A DNA stretch of 64,000 bases from Panorpa germanica (Eukaryota > Arthropoda > Insecta > Mecoptera > Panorpidae): positions 10,788,001-10,852,000 of the forward strand of contig OY783219.1 in NCBI GenBank assembly GCA_963678705.1, in the 5' to 3' direction. Positions within the stretch are counted from its first letter, which is position 1; every line of letters starts with the position of its first letter. The notes beneath the pieces were generated by a model. It was not told the origin of the DNA and did no database searches. It saw nothing but the letters and a program-made list of their open reading frames with translations. The position numbers were made by a program, and so were the translations under genes. Of this stretch, positions 12,000 to 22,645 are shown piece by piece.

Positions 12000-12560
12000 A
12001 TCCCATCTGGCCCCTTCTTTAAAATATAATATAACTTATCTATTAAGTAAACAATCTTGCTTATTATACAACATATTATATAATATATTATATTTTATTA
12101 GCTATTTTACTACCTTTTGATAAATGAATCTACATTTTTCCAAATAAAAGAAACATAAATTCTCTTAAGATGACCTTTTAAACGATTATGAAATACTAAA
12201 ATGCCATTTTGTGGATTATTATATTAAAAAGTATCATTATTTTGATTGATTATTTTAGATTTAATAGTCTATGTTTGGCTTAGCAATAAGGTAATATCCA
12301 TATTTTGTGTTTAGCGTTGATTTTAAACTTTAAAACACGTGACAGTTTGCTGCAGATGATTTTGTATTAATTACTATTCCTTGCTGATAATTAATATTGC
12401 AACAGCGCTGTGTATCAAGAACCTTGTTTTGGTAAAAATCGACTGATTTCACTGAAATACATAAATACCCGCTAAATACAGTTGCGTGGATTTATGGTTT
12501 ATCTAACATAGCAAAAGTAACCTATCACGTGAACAACGTCTCGTGACTTATTTTACTGCT
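12000..12560. other. intergenic, nothing recognised
   Basis: AT-rich sequence between Try-3 and Try-4 without coding features. A purine-rich, family C-like stretch follows at about 12590-12830 but is too diverged for a firm call. Confidence 0.4.
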
Positions 12561-13246
12561 TTCTAACCTACTAAAGTAGGCAGCATGTAAGCAAGTTGGA
12601 AGAGGACAAAATAGAACATATTAAAGGTAAAGGGCAGTGAAAAGTCGCAAGTATTTCAGGAGTAGAGGAGTTGTGAAAAAGATTAAAGGATGAAATAAGA
12701 GAAGTATAGTTTAAACATTTAGAATGGACAATGAAGAGATGGAAATCGGAGATTTGGAATAAATGAAATGGGCGATTGGCAGAAGGTGTAAGCAAGAGAA
12801 AGAGATGTTGGAGCATAGGAGGGGAAAATGCTAATTTAGGACTTTTACCCCAAATTCGTCAATTATCCGGTTCATTAGATATACATCTGTGAATAATATG
12901 TTTTGAAATTCAAGCATGCATTCTAAATTTGAAGAATTTATTATTTCTTTACAATCTGCCATCTGAGTATTGAATCAGATAGATATACACTTTTTCATAT
13001 AATCAAGGTTTTGTTTTTCGGAGATGTTTGCATGATGAACTGAGCGATCAAAGCACTCAGCCATTATGTTTAAAAAAGAAGTAGGATTAAATAAAAGAAC
13101 ACGTATTTGTAATCTTTGTTTAATTTAAAAACTAATGTAAATTAACTTGTACTGTACAAATGAATGAATCAATATTTTATAACAAATAGTAGTAGTTTAC
13201 AATCAATTTATCAAAACAAGAACATGTGACAGGACCTATGAATTAT

Positions 13247-16018
13247 TTATTTCGATTCATCAAACCAATTTCGTGCAACAGCGATACGAGAATACACTCC
13301 TGGCATTTTAGGACGGGCACATCCAAATCCCCAGGATACAATACCAACAAGTTGTCCATCTCTCACAACTGGACCACCTGAATCTCCTTGACAAGCATCC
13401 CGTCCACCTTCTGGAACTCCAGCACAAAACATTTGATCGGTAATCATTCCAGAATATGCAATATTACATTGTTCCTGGTCTACGACAGGCACTGTGAGTT
13501 TCTGCAGGGTTTTTGGAGATGGTCCATTCTCCGAGAGTGCTCCCCATCCAGTAATTAAAACTTCAGCTCCTGCTACAATAGGCTCGTCTTGAGCTGTTAC
13601 TGGGATTGCTCGGACGCTCTGCGAAAACTCCAACGGTGATGCTAGTTTAATGATTCCAAAGTCATAGGCAATTGTTCTTGAGTCATACTGTGGGTGAATT
13701 GTTATACTGGACACTTCAACTAATTTTCCTTCTTGGAAATGGAAGGATGATCCAACTCGAACTTTCAGGTATTGAAGGTATGCTTCCTTGCCTTCTAAGC
13801 AATGAGCAGCAGTAAATATGGTGGTTTCGTCAACGATTGCGCCTCCACAGAAATGTCTGCCAATATATTGCAACGATACTTGCCATGGTACTTCTTTAAT
13901 TGACACTTCTTCTCCTCCTACAATGCGGCCATCCAATTTGGGCACTGTTCTCCCATTGAGAAGACCACCTGCAACATTTCAATTTTATTTACTTGGCTGT
14001 TAATAAAGAAACATGGGGGTTATGATCACAAAATAAAAAATGTGCTAATAGAAACCAATTGGGAATATTAGTAAAAAATAGGACTGGTAGTTAAGGAATA
14101 ATAATATAAATCGTCTTCTTATTTAAATAGAAAAAACCCACAGAAATTTATATTAATCACACAATTGAATAGCATGTTATTTGTTGTGAAATCTATAAAT
14201 AAATCAATCAATGTGTCGTCACTTACTTATCAAGTGATATCTTAATAGAGCAAATACGGCACGTGCAATAGTGGAATATCACAACTTGAGAGCAACTTGT
14301 AAATAAACAATCTGCTGAGATAATAACACTGGATTTCTAAATCTAACAGTTGACATGTTTCTAAATTAAAGTGCAACAACCTACATGGATTATAAATGTA
14401 ATGTGATAGCAGCGTATTCCGACGATGCCTGTAATATGGGACATACCATAGGATGTATCTTATTAATCTATGATTAGACTTTGACACAATCAAAGAAACG
14501 ATATAATTACGTTCATAGCTGTTGAATTACTTATCTGAGATTTAAACTCGAAGAATCGCTATTTGAGTATCGTATCACTACCAAAAATCAACTTAGACTC
14601 AAAGAACATTTACCTCAGAATTATATGCAATCGCAAAAAGTATACAAGACATCTCGAAAACAAACAATGTTATGAACATTTTAATTCTATCCGACTTAGT
14701 AAGTCTTAGTAGGTGTCTTATTGATAAAATACTTTACTAAGTTACTACTTCTGTATGCCCTTCAGGAGTTACGGAGCAGTTACCACTGCTTTTGTCAACA
14801 GAGAAGACTTTAACAAATAAATATAACATAAAATGAAATCATTGGCAGACTTACATTAGATTAAATGAAGTCTGTAATAAATGTATGCTCGATAGAATAG
14901 AATTTAGCTACATGGTCCATTGCTTCAGTTGGAGTTATATTTTTAATACATACAAAATACAAATTCTCTAAGTGGGCAGCAGTAGGAATGTGAAGCTTTT
15001 AAAAGGGGGCAAGGAAGGAAACAGATGGATGGCAGAAATAATTAGATGGAGGAAGGCGGAAGCTAGTTAAATAAGCTTAAATGTGCAAAACTCTAGGGTT
15101 TAAGTCTGTAATAGAGTGATAGTGGTGAAGGGCAAACGTTTGTAAGTGAACTATACTAGACCACGTCTTTGTCGATTTATCTGATATTAAAATTACAAGA
15201 ATGTAGTGAGGAAGGAGATAAGTCGAGAAAGGAGGAAACACAAGAAGGGAAAAGTAAAGGAGAAGGTACTACAAAGGAAAAGTGGTAGCAGTGTAGAAGA
15301 CAGAACGTAAAGAGAAGTGAAGTGCCATATAAAGGACAGGCATATGGAAGCAAGCAACAGGAAAGGATAAAGAGGATGGATGCAGCAAATAACAATACAA
15401 GATAGTTGACAACAAGAGAGTTGTGGATGAAGAGGACGGAGAAGTATCTAAAATAGAAGAAGAAAAGAAACTGGAATGATCGCCAGGTGTAAACTAGCAA
15501 CCAAGCAAAAGGAAGCAGGTATTAGGGAAAAGAGGAGTAGAATACGTTTTATGCAGAAAGTGTTTTTTTATTATTTCTTGGGCTTTCTAGGTACGTAGCC
15601 TTTTATCGCCCCTAATATTTTTCTGCTTTCTTTTTTTAAACTTTATATACCGACAACAAGAATGAAATCATTCAATTCAGGACCACCGTTGTTATAAATT
15701 TCGGTTTCACAACAGGATGCAGGATGTGTTGGAAGGAAGAGGAGAAATTGGAGCACCTTATGAGTACATTTCGGGGTTAAAAAAGTTAAAGGAAGAAGAA
15801 GGATGGTAGAATTAAATAGAAAGTGAAGGATAAACTAGAATTAACTTAAGCTTAGTAGCACAAAATAATATTAATTTAAATACTAAGCAGATTATAAAAC
15901 CGTAGGATAAATTAATAATAAAATATTAAATACAATGTAATTGAAATTACAAGAATAAATAATTTTTCTTACCAAAACAGCACGCAACTAGAGAAGTAAC
16001 TACCAATAGACGGAACAT
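13247..16018 (-). CDS. Try-4, secreted trypsin-like serine protease (2 exons)
   Basis: S1 trypsin of 255 residues. Exon 1 is 15973..16018 (signal peptide MFRLLVVTSLVACCF) and exon 2 is 13247..13968. The 2004-nt intron, phase 1, is the longest in the cluster. Arg30 of LDGR precedes IVGG. The triad is present: TAAHC, AYDFGIIKL and GDSGG. Asp189 is present (RDACQGDSGG), and SWGFGCARP follows. Six catalytic-domain cysteines are in the usual places. The intron is filled with LINE fragments, mainly in its 5' half next to exon 1. By sequence it is closer to Try-9 than to its direct neighbours Try-5 to Try-7 (for example the exon motif ETTIFTAAHC). Confidence 0.92.
14980..15110 (+). mobile_element. 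LINE 3' fragment (family C-like)
   Basis: Encodes LLKGGKEGNRWMAEIIR, which matches the C-terminal end of the family C fragment at 21.9 kb (LLKGGSEGKRWMAQIVR). It lies in the Try-4 intron. Confidence 0.5.
15180..15560 (+). mobile_element. purine-rich LINE 3' UTR fragment (family C-like)
   Basis: GGAAGGAGATAAG-type purine-rich sequence resembling 31.6-31.9 kb. It directly precedes a family A tail in the opposite orientation. Boundaries are uncertain. Confidence 0.4.
15562..15712 (-). mobile_element. 5'-truncated LINE 3' end (family A)
   Basis: Poly-T at 15562-15568, then the conserved GGGCTTTCTAGGTACGTAGC end in reverse orientation. It is truncated after about 150 bp and seems to sit inside a family C copy, because CRMCWKEEEKLEHL-coding sequence follows immediately. 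Confidence 0.6.
15713..15930 (+). mobile_element. LINE C-terminal fragment (family C)
   Basis: The plus strand encodes CRMCWKEEEKLEHL, the C-terminal Cys/His motif seen in the family C fragment at 21.9 kb (CRMCGAEDETLEHI), followed by decayed sequence. Confidence 0.55.
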
Positions 16019-16053
16019 CGTAGAGTTAATAATAGTTTCCAGAATTCCTTCTC

Positions 16054-16061
16054 TATTTATA
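16054..16061 (-). promoter_or_regulatory. TATA box of Try-4
   Basis: Minus strand TATAAATA 36 nt before the ATG at 16018. Confidence 0.75.
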
Positions 16062-16074
16062 GTAAATCTACTAC

Positions 16075-16930
16075 ATTTTATCTCACTATTTTAAGCACAT
16101 TGTTTATTTAAGAATATCTTAATACGATTTGTAACTATTATTTGTTTGACCCCATTTTTAAATTGTGAAAACCATCAATTATTTGTTAAAGATAAGAAAG
16201 AGGGCCAGTAGTGCATCGATTGATGCATTTGACGATAGATGTTATTAACTGATAAGGTTGTAACTGATAAAGGATTGTAAAAGACTTATTAGAAAGTTAC
16301 GTTAATGTGGATAAAGACAAACGTGAAAGAAACTAAGCCAGGTTTAAATTTCTTAACTTCTCCTAAGAATACACCGCTACATATTAATCGTACATATTAA
16401 TGGTATTACCATGCAAAATACCATGAACATGAGTAATATTGTTACAAAAGATGCACGGGATCCATCATCAAGCTCTTTAAGATAAAAAGTAATTGCAGAC
16501 AATTGTGCAGAATATCACTTTAATATTGTAAAAAATAGAACAAAAGATTACAAACTCATAAGTAATATTAAAGATTGATTTCATTTGTTATCGAAGGTAT
16601 TAATTCATATTTTGAAATATTGCTTTACACATCTTAAATAAATTAGATGTAATCATTTTCATTACTTAAGATTTTATTGTTTATCGAAATTATAACAAAA
16701 ACGTATCTAATCATAATCGAATATGACGAAGTTTGTTTCCGATAACTGAAAACTGTTATTAGAATTTATTATTGATTTCTTAAACTGTAAAAATGAAGGA
16801 GAGGAAACATTCTCATATATTCCTTTACTTTATTTAGTAATTCAATAAGGAAACGATACATATTTTTAACCGTTTTTTCCTTAAAAAAGTATAAGTTAAG
16901 CATTCTAGACTATGATAAAAATAGAACATA
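16075..16930. other. spacer between Try-4 and Try-5
   Basis: AT-rich, no gene. The part from about 16670 resembles the 3' flanks of Try-6 and Try-7 (19.55-19.9 and 22.28-22.55 kb), so it belongs to the triplicated unit. Confidence 0.55.
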
Positions 16931-16953
16931 TTGATAATTCAAATTGAATGCTG

Positions 16954-16959
16954 TTTATT
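16954..16959 (-). terminator. poly(A) signal of Try-5
   Basis: Minus strand AATAAA 34 nt after the stop codon. Confidence 0.55.
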
Positions 16960-16992
16960 AAAAGAGTTCAAATTGTAACATGTACAATATTG

Positions 16993-19389
16993 TTACTGTA
17001 CAAACAACCAATCAATGAATTCAGAGACTTGTACGTACACTCCAGGGAATCCTGGTCTTGCGCATCCCTTTCCCCAAGAAACGAGTCCAACTAATCGACC
17101 GTTTGCAACAACTGGACCACCAGAGTCTCCTTGGCAGGAGTCTTTCCCTCCTTCAATAAGACCTCCGCAGAACATATCTTCAGTTACCAATCCACTATAT
17201 GAAACGTTGCATTCGTGTCTATCGAACACGGGAAGTGTGACCACTCGAAGACGACCAGGTCTAATACCCCCTTCCGAAATGGCTCCCCATCCAGTGATTG
17301 TTAATATTTCACCATTGGCCAGTTGAGCTCCAGCAGCTGGTAATGCAATTGGGGAAACTGTAGGTGTCCATCGGAGAGGACCCATCAATTTAAGTACTGC
17401 GATATCAAAATGATGGCTTCTAAAATCATCGTAGTATATTGTCGAGTATTGTGGATGGAGAACAAAGCAGGAGAGGGGAATAACTTGTCCATCTAAATAT
17501 TTGTTGGTCACACCAGCGTTAATTGATAATTCGTTAAGAGTCACTCCACAAAGGCAGTGTCCTGCGGTCAAGAGTATAAAGTTGCTAATGATTGCTGATC
17601 CACACTTATGGCTTCCTCGGACGCGAAGAGAGGCGTGATATGGATATTGCTCGATGGTTGTATGTTCACCACCTACGATTCGTCCACCTAGCCTTGAAGT
17701 AACCCCGAGTATAGTTGACCTTGAAACATAAAGACAATTAGATATTTCTGTATTTCGAATTAAGTTCCAATCGATAACTGTTGCAGTTATAGCAATTAAA
17801 CTAGTGGCGAGGGAAACTTTTAAAATTTCAGAATTTAAAGCCATAAACACAATAAATACTATCCAGCCACTGTTATCACCAGACCGTGTGACTTGTTTGT
17901 CTTTCCGATACAAAAACTGATTCGCGGTTCCCGTGTTGACCTGATTAAAGACATAAAGAAAAATTCGTGTGAAGATCTGAAAGTCTTATCCCCTAGTGAT
18001 TTTAAAAAGTATTTCAAATATTGAAAATTTTGGTGACATAGGTATGTTGTATCACATAGGGCCTACTTTAAAGGCGAAAAAAGGAATGAATGATTTTGAT
18101 AAGTAAATGAAAATTGAGCGCTCTTTATATAGAGTGCAATAAAATAATTTTTATCCAAAACAATCCCAATCAATGTCTTTAAAACTTTTGCGTCTGAGTT
18201 TACCTATCATAATAAATACAATCTTTAACGCATAATTACAGCATAACTTAAGTTAACTCACCAACGGGGCTGGGCACGAGGAAGAGGGGTAGAACAAACC
18301 GGATGTTTGTTCATTAAACAGTTGTTGTGCGTCCCTAAAATAAGACAAAAGTTTTTTCAATAACTCGATTCAAATTTTATATCAGGACTATTTCTAGGAC
18401 TTAGGTATATATCATATGCGCATTTATAAGGTATATACCATGCGCATTCTAGGTACCCAAGTGCCCTCTATTTGTGGAAAATTTTCCACAATTTTCATAA
18501 AAATCTTTTTTTATTTTCACGGCGGAAAAAGAAATCGAGTTAGAGAAGGCAACGTTACTTGTTCCAAAAATTTCGTGAGTGCAAAGGAAAACGTTATTCT
18601 TTCAAAAAGAATTTTTCTCTTCATCGCGTGAGGGATAAAAAAACTTTTCATTTTCTTTACAAAGAAAGTATATCTTTTTCTTCCTTTTCTAATTCCTAAT
18701 TCTTCAACACTGCAGAGAATGTTTTATGAATATACTCGTATTATTCATTCACGTTATTTATTCCCAAAAATAAAAAACAGTTCATTTCTTCCAAAAACAT
18801 ATTTGCAACAGGATTCAGTATTACTTTATATTACCTTTCCTTATTTTTTAGTTCTTGTGTGAACACCAATTAGTTGCATCTATTCACAATTATCTATATA
18901 TATTATATTTTATATATATAGAAGAAGGAACTTTGGATCATATTATATTTGAATGCGTAAATTATAGTTTAGAAAGATCATAATTGAATAATGATATATT
19001 AGATGTGATTAAAACTTTTCCTGTTAATGCTAAATTTTTGTTAAGTGATTCAAAATTAATTAGTGAATTATTAAAATATTTAGGAATTTATAAAATTGAA
19101 TTATAAATTATAAAAGATGTATAAAAAATGTTTGATGGTGGCTATGACGAAAGAAAGTCAAGGCAAATGAGTAAATAAATATAAAAAATATATATATATA
19201 CGAGTATATATGAGAAAATAGACATTTTCAGGAATTACGAATATAACAGCAAAAAATCAAGATCTGGGTAAAAAAACGTAGGAGTGATGAGCATTGGTAG
19301 ATATTTATTAATTCTTTGAATATTTAAACGAAAATGTACTTACCAAAAACGCAGGCAATTGCACAGAACAGCAGCACTAGCTTGAACAT
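16993..19389 (-). CDS. Try-5, trypsin-like protease with a mini-exon propeptide (3 exons)
   Basis: S1 trypsin of 281 residues. Exon 1 is 19344..19389 (MFKLVLLFCAIACVF), exon 2 is a 73-nt mini-exon 18262..18334, and exon 3 is 16993..17719. Intron phases are 1 and 2. Joining exon 1 directly to exon 3 would shift the frame, so the mini-exon is needed. It adds about 24 residues (GTHNNCLMNKHPVC, then a Pro-rich end), including two cysteines, which makes a 53-residue pre-pro segment ending in Arg53 before IVGG. The triad is present: TAGHC, HHFDIAVLKL and GDSGG. Asp189-Ser190 is present. Two cysteines beyond the usual six (CLCG after His57 and PLSCF near residue 90) could form an added disulfide. 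The exon 3 frame stays open far upstream of its acceptor; the true N-terminus is the spliced one. Confidence 0.85.
18262..18334 (-). other. 73-nt mini-exon of Try-5
   Basis: TTATTTTAG acceptor, 73 nt, GTGAGT donor. It enters in phase 1 and leaves in phase 2. It is the same length, with no indels, in Try-6 and Try-7. Its last 45 nt align with the signal-peptide exon of Try-8, including the donor. Confidence 0.75.
18915..19200 (+). mobile_element. 5'-truncated LINE 3' end (family B)
   Basis: Plus-strand copy coding GTLDHIIFEC and the family B tail (GGTGGCTATGACGAAAGAAA), followed by A-rich and TA repeats. It matches 33.88-34.12 kb. It lies in intron 1 of Try-5 and is absent from the matching introns of Try-6 and Try-7, so it is younger than the triplication or was lost from them. 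Confidence 0.7.
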
Positions 19390-19425
19390 CTTAAACAAAT
19401 TGATTGAACAAATGATTTGATTTTC

Positions 19426-19433
19426 TCTTTATA
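19426..19433 (-). promoter_or_regulatory. TATA box of Try-5
   Basis: Minus strand TATAAAGA 37 nt before the ATG. The surrounding ACTCGTGCATATAAAGAG is conserved at Try-6 and Try-7. Confidence 0.7.
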
Positions 19434-19906
19434 TGCACGAGTAATGTTAAAAGATTAAATTAATTTGTTCCAAAGTGTTACTAATTTCTTAGTATTACTT
19501 GATACATTTTAATTAAATTTAAGGTAAAAGAATTTATTATTTAAGATTTCAAATTTTATTGTTTATAGAAATTATAACAATAACGTATATAATCATAATC
19601 GAATATGAAATTATTTTATTTCGGTTAAATGAAAATTGTAATTACTATTGATTACTGATTTCTTAAGCTGTAACTGAGAGAATGGAGAAGAAAGATTGAA
19701 CTCTTGTATTTCCTTGGTTCTTGTAGTAATAGATTATTAAAATATGAAGATAAGACATACTTTTTGACCATTTTTTCATAAAAAATGTATTAGTTAAGGA
19801 ATTGTCGGGATAGAGAAGCATTTAGTTTACAACAGACAGCGACAGCGATGTAGATTATGATAAGAATAAAAAGAATTAACATATTAAAAACTTAAATTAA
19901 TTGCTA

Positions 19907-19912
19907 TTTATT
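19907..19912 (-). terminator. poly(A) signal of Try-6
   Basis: Minus strand AATAAA 79 nt after the stop codon. Confidence 0.5.
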
Positions 19913-19990
19913 AAAAAAGTCCAAATTGTAACATGTATGATGAGTTTAATATATAAAAAATTAACATTAATAATTGAATTTTTTATTCAG

Positions 19991-21653
19991 TTATTGTTCA
20001 TGGATCCAATCAATGAAGAAAGAGACTTGTGCGTACACTCCAGGGTAATCTGGTTGAGCGCATCCTCTTCCCCAAGAAACGAGTCCAACTAATTGACCGT
20101 TTGCAACAACTGGACCACCAGAGTCTCCTTGGCAGGAGTCTTTCCCTCCCTCAATAAGACCTGCACAGAACATATCTTCAGTTATCATTCCATCATATAA
20201 ATCGTTGCATTTATTTCTTTCTATAACGGGAACTGTGACCACATGAAGATTATCAGGCCCGTAACCCCATTCCTCAAGTCGTCCCCATCCAGTAACTGTT
20301 ACAGGTTCTCCATTGGTCAGTTGAGCTCCAGCAGCTGGTAATGCAATTGGAGCGACTCCTTTTGCCCATTGGAGAGGACTTTTCAGTTTAAGTAGTGCGA
20401 TGTCAAATTGACTACTTTTAAAGTCAATGTAATCCATTGACCTGTAGTGTGGATGAATGGCAAAGCAAGAGAGGGGAATAACTTGTCCATCTAAATGCTT
20501 GTTGGTCTGACCAGCGTTAATTGATAATTCGGTGAGATTTCGTCCACAAAAGCAGTGTGCTGCGGACAAGACTGTATATTCGCTAATGATTGCTGCTCCA
20601 CACTTATGGCTTCCTCGGACGCGAAGAGAGGCTTGCCATGGAAATTGCTCGATAGTTGTTTCTTCACCACCTACGATTCGATACTCTGGCCTTGAAGTAA
20701 ATTTAGGTATAGTTAACCTTAAAACATAATGGCAATTAAATATTACAGTATTCCGAGTTAAGTCCCAATCGATAGCCTATTGCAATTATAGTAATTAAAA
20801 TAGCGAGAGAAAGTTTTAAAATTTCAGAATGTAAGGCAAACTGAGATCTACTGTTTTCACCAGATCTGCCACCGTGTGACTTGTTTGTGTTTACGAAACA
20901 AGAACTGTCTCGCAGTACCCGTGTTGACCTGATTTAAGACATGAAGCAAAATTCGTGCAAGGATCTGAAAGCTTTATCGCCTAATGATTTTCAAAAATAT
21001 TTCAAATATTAAAAATATCGCTGACATAGGTATGTTGCATCAAATGGCCTACTATAAAGACGAAAAAAGGAATGAATGTTTTTTATAAGTAAATGGAAAT
21101 TATGCGCTCTTTATTTAGAGTGCAATAAAATAATTTTTATCCAAAATAAACCCAATCAATGTCTTTAAAACTTTTGCGTCTGAGTTTACCTATCATAATA
21201 AATACAATCTTTGGTTTCATAAATGTCAAGTATCTTTTATTAATTTTTTAGGTTAAAATAATTTATTAATTAACGCATAATTTAAGCATAAGTTAAATTA
21301 ACTCACCTAGGGGGCGGGGAACGAGGAAGAGGGGTAGAGCACCCCGGATGTTTGTACATTAAACAGTTGTTGTGCGTCCCTAAAATAAAAACAAAAATCT
21401 TTTCAAATACACAATTCAAATTTTTTATCAGCATCTAGGTACAACTCTCTACTTAGCCCTAAGTCCCCCCTATGTACTGACATTTACACAATTTTAAAAA
21501 AAAATCTACATCTACATAAAAATTACATGAGAGCAAAGGAAAACGTTATTCTTTCAAAAAGAATCTCTTTAATTCTTTGAATATTTAAACGAAAATGTAC
21601 TTACCAAAAACGCAAGCAATTGCACAGAACAACAGCACTAGTGTTAACATCAT
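19991..21653 (-). CDS. Try-6, trypsin-like protease with a mini-exon propeptide (3 exons)
   Basis: S1 trypsin, 282 residues from the first of two adjacent ATGs (21653) or 281 from the second (21650), which matches Try-5. Exon 1 is 21605..21653, the mini-exon is 21307..21379 and exon 3 is 19991..20717. The phases agree only when the mini-exon is used. The mini-exon codes GTHNNCLMYKHPGC and a Pro-rich tail (SPPPR). Arg53 (second-ATG numbering) of PEYR precedes IVGG, replacing the LDGR or LGGR of its relatives. The triad is present: SAAHC, SQFDIALLKL and GDSGG. Asp189-Ser190 is present. Like Try-5 it has the extra cysteine pair (CFCG and PLSCF). Intron 1 is only 225 nt because it lacks the LINE seen in Try-5. 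Confidence 0.85.
21307..21379 (-). other. 73-nt mini-exon of Try-6
   Basis: TTATTTTAG acceptor and GTGAGT donor. About 87% identical to the Try-5 mini-exon, open in the used frame, both cysteines kept. Confidence 0.75.
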
Positions 21654-21686
21654 ATACAAATTGATTGTACAAAAGATTTCATTTTC

Positions 21687-21694
21687 TCTATATA
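21687..21694 (-). promoter_or_regulatory. TATA-like box of Try-6
   Basis: Minus strand TATATAGA in the same conserved context as Try-5 (ACTCGTAAATATATAGAG). Confidence 0.6.
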
Positions 21695-21734
21695 TTTACG
21701 AGTAACGTTAAAACAATAATTTAATTTGTTTATT

Positions 21735-22140
21735 TATTGTTTATTGTTCGCCTTTCGGCTTTACAATCTACATTTTTAATACATATTTCAAATTACAATT
21801 AAATTTACATTATTCTCCACCAGCTTATTTATTCTCTTGTTTTTTCTTTCCTTCTTACTATTTGCGCCATCCACCTCTTTCCTTCACTGCCTCCCTTTAA
21901 TAGCTGGCCGATATTCCTTTCGCTCGCTACTTTTTCCTTACACTCAAACTTAATGTGCTCCAGTGTTTCGTCCTCCGCTCCGCACATTCTACACTTTCTT
22001 TCCTCACTCTTTTCCCAGTATCTGTTTCCTTTTTCCTCATTTCCCAATCTAAACCTTGCTGTTCTTCTTATGTGTTTTATGTCTTTTTCTATAAGGTACT
22101 GAGGCACATTATTTTCCCATAACCTTTTATATCTTTTATT
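21735..22140 (-). mobile_element. LINE C-terminus and 3' end (family C)
   Basis: Minus-strand 92-residue frame with RFRLGNEEKGNRYW and CRMCGAEDETLEHI, typical of the C-terminal Cys/His region of insect LINEs. It is followed by the family C end (GTAAAGCCGAAAGGCGAAC) and an A-rich tail near 21735. It inserted about 40 bp upstream of the Try-6 TATA-like box. Confidence 0.65.
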
Positions 22141-22645
22141 GTAGTTACTTTTTTCTATTTAATTATTATAACTATTAATTTAATTTGTTCGAAAGTGTTA
22201 TTAACTTCATAATATTTTAAAATATTACTAAATATATCTTAATTAAATTTAAGGAAAAAAATTTCATTGCTTAATATTTAAGATTTTATTGTCATTAGAA
22301 ATTATAACAAAAACATATCTAATCGTAATCGAATATGAAATAAGTTTATTTTGTTGACTAAAAACTGTAATTACGATTGATTACTGATTTCTTAAACTGT
22401 AACTGTGAAAATGAAGAAGAAAAAATGTCGTCTTATATTCCTTTGGTTTTTGTAGTATTAGAGTATGGAAAAGAGACATATTTTTTGACAATTTTTTCCT
22501 AAAAAATGTATTAGTTAAGGAATAAGGACTATGATAAGAATAAAAAGAATTGAAAATATTAAAAACATAAATTGATTTTAAGTTATTAAAATAGTTCAAA
22601 TTGTAACATGTACAATGTCTTTAATACACAAGCAAGTAATATTAA

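Noticed and set aside
16993-17913. A single-exon 306-residue protease with an unusual N-terminus for Try-5
   Set aside because: The frame merely stays open through the acceptor into the intron. The upstream residues have no signal-peptide layout, while the three-exon model has matching phases and splice sites.
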